64,000 nucleotides of DNA. Source: DASQFQ01 sp963811595 (GTDB lineage: Bacteria; Actinomycetota; Thermoleophilia; Solirubrobacterales; Solirubrobacteraceae). Position numbers and translations under genes: made by a program. This document shows positions 50,529 to 58,649 of the stretch, piece by piece. The stretch's first letter is position 1, and each line of letters begins with the position of its first letter. Location of the stretch: assembly GCA_963811595.1 (NCBI GenBank), contig CAWERW010000008.1, forward strand, positions 310,001 through 374,000. Reading direction: 5' to 3'. Below the pieces are notes generated by a model. The model was given only the letters and a program-made list of their open reading frames with translations. It searched no databases and was not told where the DNA came from.

Positions 50529-51814
50529 GCCGGCCTGAGACACCCTCCGGCTACGGCCGGGGCGCCCGCATCCTCTCGATCGGGATCGCCACCACGGGGC
50601 TGGTGACGTTCGCGTACTTCTCGGTCGCCTCCTACGTCCTCGACGACGCGGAGTACACGCAGATCGCGCTGCTGTGGTCGGTGCTGTTCGTGACCGTCTC
50701 GGTCATCTACCGGCCGGTCGAGCAGCTGCTGTCGCGCACGATCGCCGACCGGCGGGCGCGCGGCTTCGAGGCCGACCACCCCATGCGGACGCCGCTGCTG
50801 ATCCAGGGCGGGTTCGCGCTCGGCTTCCTCGTGCTCGCGCTGGTGTTCCGGGGGCCGATCGAGGACGACCTGTTCGAGGGCTCGTCGACGCTCTACTGGA
50901 TCCTCGTCGTGGCCGTGCTGGCCTACGCGGCGAGCTACTTCGCCCGCGGCTGGCTGGCCGGGCACCAGTGGTTCGGACTCTACGGCGGGCTCGTGTTCCT
51001 GGAGGCGTGCTCGCGGCTGGCGTTCGCGGTCGCGGTGGCGGTGGGGATCGCGGAGGGCCAGTCGGCGGTGGCGCTCGGCATGGCGGCGGCGCCGTTCGTG
51101 TCGCTCGTGGTCGTGCCGTGGGCGTTCTCGCGCTCGCGCCGGCCGGCGACCGGGGCTCCCCGCGAGGAGGACGAGGAGGCGCTCGGGCTCGCGCGCGGCG
51201 GGCGCTTCGCGGTCGCGGTGCTCACGATCATGCTCGCCGAGCAGACGCTGCTCAACGCGGGCGTGCTGATCGCCGACTGGACGTCGGACGACGCCGCGGT
51301 GGCGGGCTTCGTGTTCAACGTGCTGCTGATCGCGCGCGCGCCGCTGCAGCTCTTCCAGGCGATCCAGGGCTCGCTGCTGCCCCACCTGGCCGGGCTCGAG
51401 GCGCGCGAGGGGCGGGCCGAGTTCGACCGCGCGATCCGCGTCACGATCGCGGCGATCGCGGCGTTCGCGGGCGCGGTCGCGCTGGGGCTGGTCCTGCTCG
51501 GCCCGTGGGCGATGGACCTGCTGTTCGACGACGCCAACGAGTACGGGCGCTGGGGCCTCGCCGTCGTGGCGATCGGCATGGGCTTCCACCTCGCCGCCGG
51601 CACGCTCAACCAGGCCGCGCTGGCGCGCGACCGCGCCGGCGCCGCCGCGGCGTGCTGGGTGGTCGCGGCGGCGGCGTTCGTGGCCTTCATGGCCGCGCCG
51701 GTGGTCGACGACGCGCTGCTGCGCGCGCAGGTCGCCTACTGCGGCGCGGCGGCCCTGCTGTGCGCGCTGCTCAGCGCCTTCTCTTCCGGATCACGTACGA
51801 CTTCCCGCGCTTGA
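50525..51814 (+). CDS. polysaccharide flippase (Wzx/MATE-like), apparent CTG start
   Basis: 429 residues if read from CTG 50525, 437 from GTG 50501. About twelve to fourteen helices, starting ILSIGIATTGLVTFAYFSVA. The CTG overlaps the methyltransferase stop as CTGA and gives MSRPETPSGYGRGARILS. GTG 50501 is the only canonical alternative and lies 27 bp inside the upstream gene. Proteins of this kind flip lipid-linked glycans. The last 44 bp overlap the convergent secreted-protein gene. Confidence 0.82.
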   Translation: MSRPETPSGYGRGARILSIGIATTGLVTFAYFSVASYVLDDAEYTQIALLWSVLFVTVSVIYRPVEQLLSRTIADRRARGFEADHPMRTPLLIQGGFALGFLVLALVFRGPIEDDLFEGSSTLYWILVVAVLAYAASYFARGWLAGHQWFGLYGGLVFLEACSRLAFAVAVAVGIAEGQSAVALGMAAAPFVSLVVVPWAFSRSRRPATGAPREEDEEALGLARGGRFAVAVLTIMLAEQTLLNAGVLIADWTSDDAAVAGFVFNVLLIARAPLQLFQAIQGSLLPHLAGLEAREGRAEFDRAIRVTIAAIAAFAGAVALGLVLLGPWAMDLLFDDANEYGRWGLAVVAIGMGFHLAAGTLNQAALARDRAGAAAACWVVAAAAFVAFMAAPVVDDALLRAQVAYCGAAALLCALLSAFSSGSRTTSRA

Positions 51815-53442
51815 CCACGCGGTTCTTGCGCTTGACGAAGTCGCGCACGGTGATGCTGCCGCGCCGGACCGTGAACTTCGTCGTGTCGCAGCGATCCTCG
51901 GTCAGCCAGCGCGTGCCGCGCACCGTCGCCGCGCCGTGGCGGCCGCTGGTGCGGAAGCGGCCCTTGCCGTCGCCCCACAGGCGGCGGACCTTGCGGCGCT
52001 TCTGGGACGTCGAAGCGCTCCCGCTGCCGCAGCTCAGCTTCGCGTTGAGCTTCAGCTCCGTGATCGGCCGGCTGCCGCGGGTCTGCGTGACCACGAACTG
52101 CCCCTGGTAGAAGTCGGCGGTCTGGAGCCCGCCGGCGCGGTTCGCCACGGACTGCAGCCGCACGCGGCCCTTCGTCGCGTCGACGGTGCTGCCGACCGGG
52201 ATCTCCTCCGCGTCGCCGAGCGTGCGGAAGCGGCCGTTGCGCAGCCGGATGCGGACCGTGCCCGAGACCGTGCCCGCGACGACGGACTTGCCGATCTCCG
52301 GCGTGGGGCCGGGCGGGTCCGGGGGTCGGGGGATCGGGCGGATCGGGCGGATCGGGCGGCGGGGTCGCCACGTTGAAGGTCACGGGCTCGCTCCTGCCCA
52401 CGTTGCCGCCGTCGTCGGGCTGGCGCGCGACCGCCGTGTAGACGCCGTTGGCGAGCGCCGGCGCGGTGACGGACCACACGCCGTCCTCCGCCACCGTGGG
52501 CAGCTGCTGGGCCGGCGTGCCCGAGGCCTCGGCGCCCGCGAAGAGGTCGACGGTCACGTCGGGCAGGTCGCCTGAATCCGTGCCCGCCGTCCCGCTGATG
52601 ACCGGCGTCGCGAGATCCGTCGTCGAGCCGTTGGCCGGCGCGGTCACGGCGACGACCGGGGCGACCTCGTCGACGGCGCCGGCCGTGCACTCGCCCGCCG
52701 CGCGCTGCTCGACGCGCAGGTCGTCGAGCAGGACCGCGGAGTCGACGACCTCGTCGCCGTAGTCGAAGATCGAGAACGTGATCGTGTGCGTGCCGGGGGT
52801 GACCGGCGTCGCCGCGGTGAGCCGGGACGTGCCGTTCGCGAAGCCGGTGCCGGCGGCGCCGGTGGGCGTCAGGCTCGCGGAGCCCGGCGAGTTGACGCTG
52901 ATCACGTGCCCGCCGCCGTCGGACGCGAAGTTGTTGTCCGCCGTCAGCTCGCCGCCCGTCGTCGTCCAGTTCGACTCGCCGAGCTCGGCGATGAAGCCGT
53001 CGTTGAACTCTGCCCCCGGGGCCTCCTCGGTCAGGAAGCGGAACGCGAACGACACGCAGTTGGCCGGCGCCTCGACCGTGACGTCGAGCCGGAGCTGGGT
53101 GAGGTCGGAGACCAGGGGTCGCGAGCCCTCGCTCGACTCGGTACTCCCGTTGTCGTCGTCGCCGGGCACGCCCGCGGGGTCCAAGCGCACGGCGTCGCCG
53201 GACGAGAGGATCGCGAAGGTCGCGCCGTGGCGCGGGAAGTCCGAGTACGGGCTGTCAGCGACCGCGGCCGGGTTGCCGAGGGGCGCGATCTGCGGGAACG
53301 TCGCGACGACGCTCGCGTCCGCGGGGATCGCGCCGCCCAGCGTGGCGGCGTCGCGTGTGGGATTGACCGCGGCGCTCGCCGCCGCCGGCAGCCCCAGGCA
53401 GGCGGCTGCGCAGGCGAGACCGGCGAGCGCTGTGCGGCTCAG
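51771..53442 (-). pseudogene. secreted choice-of-anchor-type protein with C-terminal domain out of frame
   Basis: Read from CTG 53442, the frame gives a signal peptide (SRTALAGLACAAACLGLPAA), a choice-of-anchor-L-like beta domain (FAFRFLTEEAPGAEFNDGF), an Ig-like domain (VVAVTAPANGSTTDLATPVI) and a DPPDPPDPP linker. In the linker (about 52321-52333) the frame shifts. The correct continuation, EIGKSVVAGTVSGTVRIRL to KSYVIRKRRR at 51771, is intact in another frame and matches the C-terminal domain of the neighbour. Without the shift, translation would run to 51736. A sequencing error in a C5 run, a real mutation or programmed slippage all fit. Confidence 0.7.
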
Positions 53443-55280
53443 TTCTTCTTCTTCCGCTTCTTCGGCTTGACGGTCAGCGACTTCGGCGCGGCGACCGTGC
53501 GCGTCTTCTTGGTTCTGATGTTCTTCACCGAGATCGAGCCCCGGCGCACCGTGAACTTCGTCGAGTTGCAGCGGTCCTGGGTCAGCCAGCGCGTGCCGCG
53601 GACCGTCGCGGCGCCGTGGCGCCCGCGGGTGCGGAAGCGCCCGGTGCCGTCGCCCCACAGCTTGCGCGTCTTGCGGCGCCGCTGGGACGACGAGGCCTTG
53701 CCCTTGCCGCAGCTCAGCCTGCCGTTCAGCGTGAGCTGGGTGATCGGCGAGTTGCCCTTCGTCTGCGTGACCTTGAACTGGCCCTGGTAGAAGTCGGCGG
53801 TCTGGACGACGCCACCGGGAGCGGCCGCGGAGATCAGGCGCACGCGGCCCTTCGTCGCGTCGACCGTGGTGCCGAGCGGAATCGACGTCAGGGAGCCAAG
53901 GGTGCGCAGGCGGCCGCGCAGGCGGACGAGGACGGTGCCGGAGACCTTGCCCACCACGACGCTCTTGCCGAGCTCGGGCTGCGGGCCCTCAGGCGGCGGC
54001 GGAGGAGGCGGAGGCTGAACGATCACGCCGCCCTGCCAGCTCCAGATCGCGGTGTCGGCGATCTCGTTGAGCTCGCACGCGCCGTTGCTGTTGGCGTCGA
54101 GGCACGCGGTGATGGCGTCGTCGCCGTTGGTGGACGCGCTGTAGGAGATCCCGGCGTTGCCGTTCGAGTCCGTCCTCGCGGTCTTCGTCTGCGGGTGCGC
54201 GCCGGTGATCTGGAAGACGACCTCCGCGCCCGGCACCGGGCTGCCGCCGGTGTCGCGCAGCGTCGCGGTGCCGCTCTGCGTGGTGTTGACGGCAGGCGAC
54301 GCGCGGTCGGGAGTGAGCGTCATCGACGGCGGGATGATCGCGCTGCCGCCGACTGCGCGGAAGCCCCAGATGAACGTGTTGGGCTTGCCCTGCTCCGGAC
54401 CGTCGGCGAGCGTGTCGGCGTCCGGCGGCGCGACGGCGTTGTCCGCGAGGTTGGGCTGCCCGTAGGAGAACAGCTCGAGCGCGGCGGCGCTGACCGCCTC
54501 GTCGGCGTCGTCCTCGGTGCCGGCGGCGCCGTAGTAGAGGAAGAACTCGCGCGACTGGCCCGGCCCGAGGTTGCCGAACGAGAACGTGAAGCGCGCGCCG
54601 TGGTCGGACGGCCCCTTGTCCGTGTAGTTGCGGTTCGACGTGTTCGCGGGATCGGTGAAGCCGCTGTTGTCGTCGGTGAAGGGGAACGTGTCCGCGAACC
54701 CGTCGTCGTCTGAGTAGATCAACGCCGAGGGCGGCGTCGGACCGCGGTTGACGGTGACGAACTCGCTGAACGGCGTCGGCTCCGCGTCCCAGTCCATCAG
54801 CCGCTCGTAGCGGACGTCGGTCAGCGTGCCGCCCGTGAGGTTCTCGAGCTTGATCGTGATCTCGTAGAGATTGGGGGTCGTCGGCGCGGGGTGGATGTCG
54901 TGCGTGACACGCAGCGTGCGCGTGCCACCCGCGCCGCCGACCCGGATGTCGGCGATCGACAACGCCGTGTTGGCCGTGTTGGTGAACGAGATCGGGTTGA
55001 TGCTGGCGTCGGTGGGGAGGTTCCGGTTCGCGCGGGCCTGGAACGCCGTCGGTCCGGCGGCGCCCGCGCCCCAGCCCTCGGCGGGCGAGCCCGCGACGGT
55101 GCCGTCGTTGGCGGTCGGCATGTACTCGAGCCCGACGTCGGCGCCGGTGTCGTTCAGCTCGCCGGCGGGATTGACGCCGAGGCGGATCGTGCCGTTGTCG
55201 ATGAGCACAGCCGACGCGGGGGACGCGAAGGCGAGGAGGAGCATGGTCGAAGCCAGAACGGCGGGAGCGAGTCGGCGCAT
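53439..55280 (-). CDS. secreted protein, Ig-like domain plus basic FecR-like C-terminal domain
   Basis: 613 residues. Signal peptide LAPAVLASTMLLLAFASPAS. Residues about 25-300 form a beta-rich domain of unknown family. An Ig/Big_1-like domain (about 330-430) includes GSPVPGAEVVFQITGAHP and an EF-like DANSNGACE. Eight prolines lead to a C-terminal domain (about 450-600) with VPLGTTVDATKGRVRL-like FecR features, RLWGDG-type and GAATVRGTRWLTQDRC motifs and a Lys-rich tail KPKKRKKKN. TAGCGT lies 6 nt before its ATG. Envelope protein; role unknown. Confidence 0.8.
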   Translation of the reverse strand: MRRLAPAVLASTMLLLAFASPASAVLIDNGTIRLGVNPAGELNDTGADVGLEYMPTANDGTVAGSPAEGWGAGAAGPTAFQARANRNLPTDASINPISFTNTANTALSIADIRVGGAGGTRTLRVTHDIHPAPTTPNLYEITIKLENLTGGTLTDVRYERLMDWDAEPTPFSEFVTVNRGPTPPSALIYSDDDGFADTFPFTDDNSGFTDPANTSNRNYTDKGPSDHGARFTFSFGNLGPGQSREFFLYYGAAGTEDDADEAVSAAALELFSYGQPNLADNAVAPPDADTLADGPEQGKPNTFIWGFRAVGGSAIIPPSMTLTPDRASPAVNTTQSGTATLRDTGGSPVPGAEVVFQITGAHPQTKTARTDSNGNAGISYSASTNGDDAITACLDANSNGACELNEIADTAIWSWQGGVIVQPPPPPPPPEGPQPELGKSVVVGKVSGTVLVRLRGRLRTLGSLTSIPLGTTVDATKGRVRLISAAAPGGVVQTADFYQGQFKVTQTKGNSPITQLTLNGRLSCGKGKASSSQRRRKTRKLWGDGTGRFRTRGRHGAATVRGTRWLTQDRCNSTKFTVRRGSISVKNIRTKKTRTVAAPKSLTVKPKKRKKKN

Positions 55281-55286
55281 CGGGCC

Positions 55287-55292
55287 ACGCTA
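55287..55292 (-). promoter_or_regulatory. predicted -10 box (TAGCGT) of the secreted-protein pair
   Basis: TAGCGT ends 6 nt before ATG 55280, predicting a leaderless transcript. The second secreted gene is joined by the CTGA overlap, so both are probably read from here. Confidence 0.45.
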
Positions 55293-55362
55293 ACCGGACT
55301 ACGCGTCAGAAGGCAACAGCGCCCGCCGCTCAGTCGACGAACGTTTGGCCGTGGTGCTGGGC

Positions 55363-56676
55363 TCAGGGAGCGCCGGACGCCCTCGCCCGCCGCGGTCCGC
55401 GCACGAACATCAGCCATCCGACGAGGCCGCCGGTGAGCAGCACCGGCATCAGCGGGAGGTTGTAACGGGCCTGCGACACGACCAGCATGTGGACGGCGGT
55501 CGAGGTCAGCGCGGAGACGAGGATGCACGCGAGCAGCAGCGAGCGACCGCGCAGGACGCCCGCGATCAGCCCCGCGGCAGCGAGCAGGACGAGCGCGATG
55601 TGCGGGCCGCGGATCGCCCATGTCGTGTGGCGCGCGCCGCCGCGCGCGTAGCGCGACCACATCCGCTGCACCTTGTTGAGCATCATCCCGGCGTAGCCGA
55701 CCGGGTCCTCGCGCACGTAGCGCGAGATGTTCTTGCGGGCCTCGAGCGCGATCGCGGCGTTCGAGTCCAGCTCCGGGTGGCGGTCGGCGACCACCGCGAG
55801 CACCGAGCGCGCCTCGAGGTCGAAGTCGGGGACGTTGCGGAGCTTCGGGTTGCGGCGCTTGGCCGCGGCGCCGAGCGAGCGCTTCATCCCCACCGTGGTG
55901 CCGTTCCCGGGCAGGTAGGTGCCGACGAACAGCGCCGAGCTCGAGCCGCGCGTGACCGGGACGAGCTCGCCGGCGCGCGCGGACGCGTAGACGCTCCAGG
56001 GCGCGATCGCCAGCACGGCGCCGCCGAGGATGCACCCGCCGATCAGCAGGCCGCGGCGCCCGTCGCCGGCCCGCCACGTCCACACCGCCACGAGCGCCGC
56101 GAGCACGAACGGCACCGGCAGCAGGTCGGCCCGCGTCAGCACCGCCGCGCCGAGCGCCACGCCGCCGGCCGCGAACAGCCACGCCCGCCCCCGCCGCGCG
56201 GCGTATGCGAACAGCGCGAACGCGACCGTCATCCAGAACGCGCCGAACGGCTCCGAGAGCTGCTCGCCGGTCGCGAGGATCAGCGGCGGGTAGAAGCCGA
56301 CGAGCGCGGCGGCGGCGACGCCCGCCCATGCGCCCGCCAGCAGCGCCGCGAGCGCGAAGGCCGCGAGCGCGGTGCCGAGCGAGACCAGCGCCTGCAGCCA
56401 GTAGGCGGACGGGATCTCGAACGTCTCCGCGCTGTCGGCGGCCGGCGCGATCGCGTGGCCGGCGGCGAACAGGAACGGCGCGCCCGGCGGCCAGTGCAGC
56501 GGGTCGCGCGAGCCGTTGCCGTAGGTCTGGGAGTCCGCGATCCCGACCGCGAGCTTGCCGTAGGAGCGCTCGTCGGCGGACTGGTAGCTCGTGGTCGGGT
56601 GCTCCGCCCGGTAGGCGTGGAACGCGAACGAGCCCGCGAGCACCGCGAGCAGCGCCAGGAGCGGCAGCTTGCCCAT
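55363..56676 (-). CDS. GT39-like membrane glycosyltransferase
   Basis: 437 residues with about ten helices. The first loop SYQSADERSYGKLAVGIADS carries a D-E pair like other GT-C enzymes. LATGEQLSEPFGAFWMTVAF and a late soluble loop (HPELDSNAAIALEARKNISR) follow. Short basic tail. It starts 5 bp after the narL-type stop, so they may be co-transcribed. Acceptor unknown. Confidence 0.8.
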   Translation of the reverse strand: MGKLPLLALLAVLAGSFAFHAYRAEHPTTSYQSADERSYGKLAVGIADSQTYGNGSRDPLHWPPGAPFLFAAGHAIAPAADSAETFEIPSAYWLQALVSLGTALAAFALAALLAGAWAGVAAAALVGFYPPLILATGEQLSEPFGAFWMTVAFALFAYAARRGRAWLFAAGGVALGAAVLTRADLLPVPFVLAALVAVWTWRAGDGRRGLLIGGCILGGAVLAIAPWSVYASARAGELVPVTRGSSSALFVGTYLPGNGTTVGMKRSLGAAAKRRNPKLRNVPDFDLEARSVLAVVADRHPELDSNAAIALEARKNISRYVREDPVGYAGMMLNKVQRMWSRYARGGARHTTWAIRGPHIALVLLAAAGLIAGVLRGRSLLLACILVSALTSTAVHMLVVSQARYNLPLMPVLLTGGLVGWLMFVRGPRRARASGAP

Positions 56677-56681
56677 GCGGG

Positions 56682-57341
56682 TCAGAGGGACTGCAGGTAC
56701 CGCAGCACGGCGAGCACGCGCCGGTGGTCCTCGGCGGCGGGCGTCAGGTCGAGCTTGGTGAAGATCGACGTCACGTGCTTCTCGACCGCGCGCTCGGTCA
56801 CCACGAGCTCGCCGGCGATCGCGGCGTTCGAGCGGCCCTCGGCCATCAGCCCGAGCACCTCGCGCTCGCGCGGCGTGAGCGCCTCCAGCGGATCCTCGCG
56901 GCGGCGCCGGCCGAGCAGGAGCGCGACGACCTCGGGATCGAGCGCCGAGCCGCCGCCGGCCACGCGCCGGACGGCGTCGGTGAAGGTGTCGATGTCCGCG
57001 ACCCGGTCCTTGAGCAGGTAGCCGGTGCGCTCCGTCGACTCCGACAGCAGGTCGAGCGCGTAGGCCTCCTCGACGTACTGGGAGAGGACGAGCACGCCGA
57101 CGCTCGGGTGGTCGAGGCGGATCTGGTGCGCCGCGCGCAGGCCCTCGTCGGTGTGCGTGGGCGGCATCCGCACGTCGACCACCGCGACGTCCGGCCGGTG
57201 GGCGCCGACCTTGCGCAGCAGGTCCTCGGCGTCGCCCGACTGCCCGGCGACCTCGAAGCCCGATTCCTCGAGCAGGCGCGCGAGACCCTCGCGCAACAGC
57301 ACGGAGTCATCGGCCAGCACGACGCGGAGCGGGTCGCTCAT
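56682..57341 (-). CDS. NarL/FixJ-type response regulator
   Basis: 219 residues. Receiver: VVLADDSVLLREGLARLLEE, phospho-Asp in VAVVDVRMPP, Lys in YLLKD. LuxR HTH: LTPREREVLGLMAEGRSNAA, then VTERAVEKHVTSIFTKLDL. A receiver-only protein lies just upstream but no kinase is adjacent. TAGTCT at 57349-57354 is 7 nt before the ATG. Confidence 0.94.
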   Translation of the reverse strand: MSDPLRVVLADDSVLLREGLARLLEESGFEVAGQSGDAEDLLRKVGAHRPDVAVVDVRMPPTHTDEGLRAAHQIRLDHPSVGVLVLSQYVEEAYALDLLSESTERTGYLLKDRVADIDTFTDAVRRVAGGGSALDPEVVALLLGRRRREDPLEALTPREREVLGLMAEGRSNAAIAGELVVTERAVEKHVTSIFTKLDLTPAAEDHRRVLAVLRYLQSL

Positions 57342-57348
57342 GCGCGGG

Positions 57349-57354
57349 AGACTA
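57349..57354 (-). promoter_or_regulatory. predicted -10 box (TAGTCT) of the NarL-type gene
   Basis: TAGTCT ends 7 nt before ATG 57341; no Shine-Dalgarno is seen, so a leaderless transcript is predicted. Confidence 0.45.
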
Positions 57355-57361
57355 TCCGGGC

Positions 57362-57709
57362 TTACAGCAGCTCGTGTATGCGGGCGCCCGAGAGCTCCGC
57401 CTTGGGTACGAACCCGCGAGCTCCGCTGCGGGCCACGAGCGGCCCGAAGTCGGACGAGTCGCGGCTCGAGACGAGCACGATGTCCGGCCCGTTGCCGTTC
57501 GTCAGCCGGGCGGCGACGTCGAAGCCGTCGATGTCCGGCAGCTGGACGTCGAGCAGCACGAGGTCGGGCCGCAGGCGACGCGCCTCGGCGATGCCGGAGG
57601 TGCCGTCGGCGGCCTCGCCGATGACGTCGAAGCCCTCCGCCTCCAGCAGCACGCGCGCGCTCGCACGAAAGGAGGGGTGGTCGTCGACGATGAGGACGGT
57701 CAGAGCCAT
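57362..57709 (-). CDS. single-domain response regulator (receiver only)
   Basis: 115 residues from ATG 57709. VLIVDDHPSFRASARVLLEA, phospho-Asp in LVLLDVQLPDIDGF, and FVPKAELSG as the Lys loop. No output domain follows: the frame ends HELL. It sits 20 bp before the NarL-type gene. It may act through protein contacts or be an orphan receiver. Confidence 0.9.
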   Translation of the reverse strand: MALTVLIVDDHPSFRASARVLLEAEGFDVIGEAADGTSGIAEARRLRPDLVLLDVQLPDIDGFDVAARLTNGNGPDIVLVSSRDSSDFGPLVARSGARGFVPKAELSGARIHELL

Positions 57710-57756
57710 CGCGAGGCCATTGTGAACGCGCAACACACAGTGAGCTATACGGCTGG

Positions 57757-58422
57757 CTACACCCCCGCCGCCTGCGCTATTGCGCGGTAGGCGGCGGCTG
57801 GATCGGGTGCTCCGAACAGAGCGGAGCCCGCCACGAACAAGGTCGCGCCGGCCTCCGAGCAGGGGCCGGCGGTGCCGGTGTCGATGCCCCCGTCGACCTC
57901 GAGCGCGGGGGCCGCGCCGATGAGGGCGCGCAGACGCTCGATCTTGCCGATCGAGGCGGGGATGAACGGCTGGCCGCCCCAGCCCGGGTTGACGGTCATG
58001 CACAGCGCGACGTCGAGGTCGGCCGCGACCTCGGCCAGCGCGCGCACCGGCGTGGCGGGGCAGAGCGCGACCCCGGCCGTGCAGCCCGCCTCCTTGATCG
58101 CGTTGATCGCGTAGTGCACGTGCGGCGTCGCCTCGACGTGGAACGTGATGTTGTCGGCGCCCGCCTCGGCGAACGCGGCGATCTGGCGCTCGGGGCGCTC
58201 GATCATGAGGTGGACGTCGAGCAGCGCGCCCGCGCCGTGGACCTGGTCGGCGAGCGCGCCGACCGCGAGCGGGCCCATCGTGATCGGCGGCACGAAGTGG
58301 CCGTCCATGACGTCGACGTGGATGACCCGCGCGCCCGCCTCGAGCACGGCGCCGACCTGCTCGCCCAGGCGGGCGAAGTCGGCGGCGAGGATGGACGGCG
58401 CGATGCCGGAGAGCTCTCCCAT
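57757..58422 (-). CDS. rpe: ribulose-phosphate 3-epimerase
   Basis: 221 residues from ATG 58422. APSILAADFARLG, VIHVDVMDGHFVPPITMG, VHLMIERPE, MTVNPGWGGQPFI and LEVDGGIDTGT match the TIM-barrel epimerase and metal ligands. It interconverts ribulose- and xylulose-5-phosphate. It is coupled to the zinc-ribbon gene by TGATG and lies downstream of rsmB, a common actinobacterial order. Confidence 0.96.
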   Translation of the reverse strand: MGELSGIAPSILAADFARLGEQVGAVLEAGARVIHVDVMDGHFVPPITMGPLAVGALADQVHGAGALLDVHLMIERPERQIAAFAEAGADNITFHVEATPHVHYAINAIKEAGCTAGVALCPATPVRALAEVAADLDVALCMTVNPGWGGQPFIPASIGKIERLRALIGAAPALEVDGGIDTGTAGPCSEAGATLFVAGSALFGAPDPAAAYRAIAQAAGV

Positions 58423-58649
58423 CAGATGGGCTGGAGCATCGAGTCTCCGCAGGCGTTGCAGGCGTACAGCGCTGTGTCGGACATGCGAACGATCGTGGAG
58501 TGCTCCCCACAGTTGGGGCAGACCGAACTCAATTCGAAGCGCGTGAGGCAGTTCACGCAGCGGTAGCGGCCCGGGAGGTTGGTCGGGCGCAGCCACGGCT
58601 CGTGGCAGGCCGGGCACACCGGCCCGAGGTCGACCTCGGGCGTCGTCAC
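58422..58649 (-). CDS. small zinc-ribbon protein
   Basis: 75 residues from GTG 58649. Four CxxC pairs (CPACHEPW, CVNCLTRF, CPNCGEHS, CNACGDSM) make two likely zinc ribbons. Similar short proteins occur between rsmB and rpe elsewhere (recalled). GTGA overlap with rsmB and TGATG with rpe. It may bind nucleic acid; function unknown. Confidence 0.8.
   Translation of the reverse strand: MTTPEVDLGPVCPACHEPWLRPTNLPGRYRCVNCLTRFELSSVCPNCGEHSTIVRMSDTALYACNACGDSMLQPI

Noticed and set aside
52186..52575. Plus-strand frame across the secreted-protein linker
   Set aside because: It is antisense to a signal-peptide-bearing gene and has Arg/Gly low complexity; no homologous domain is visible.
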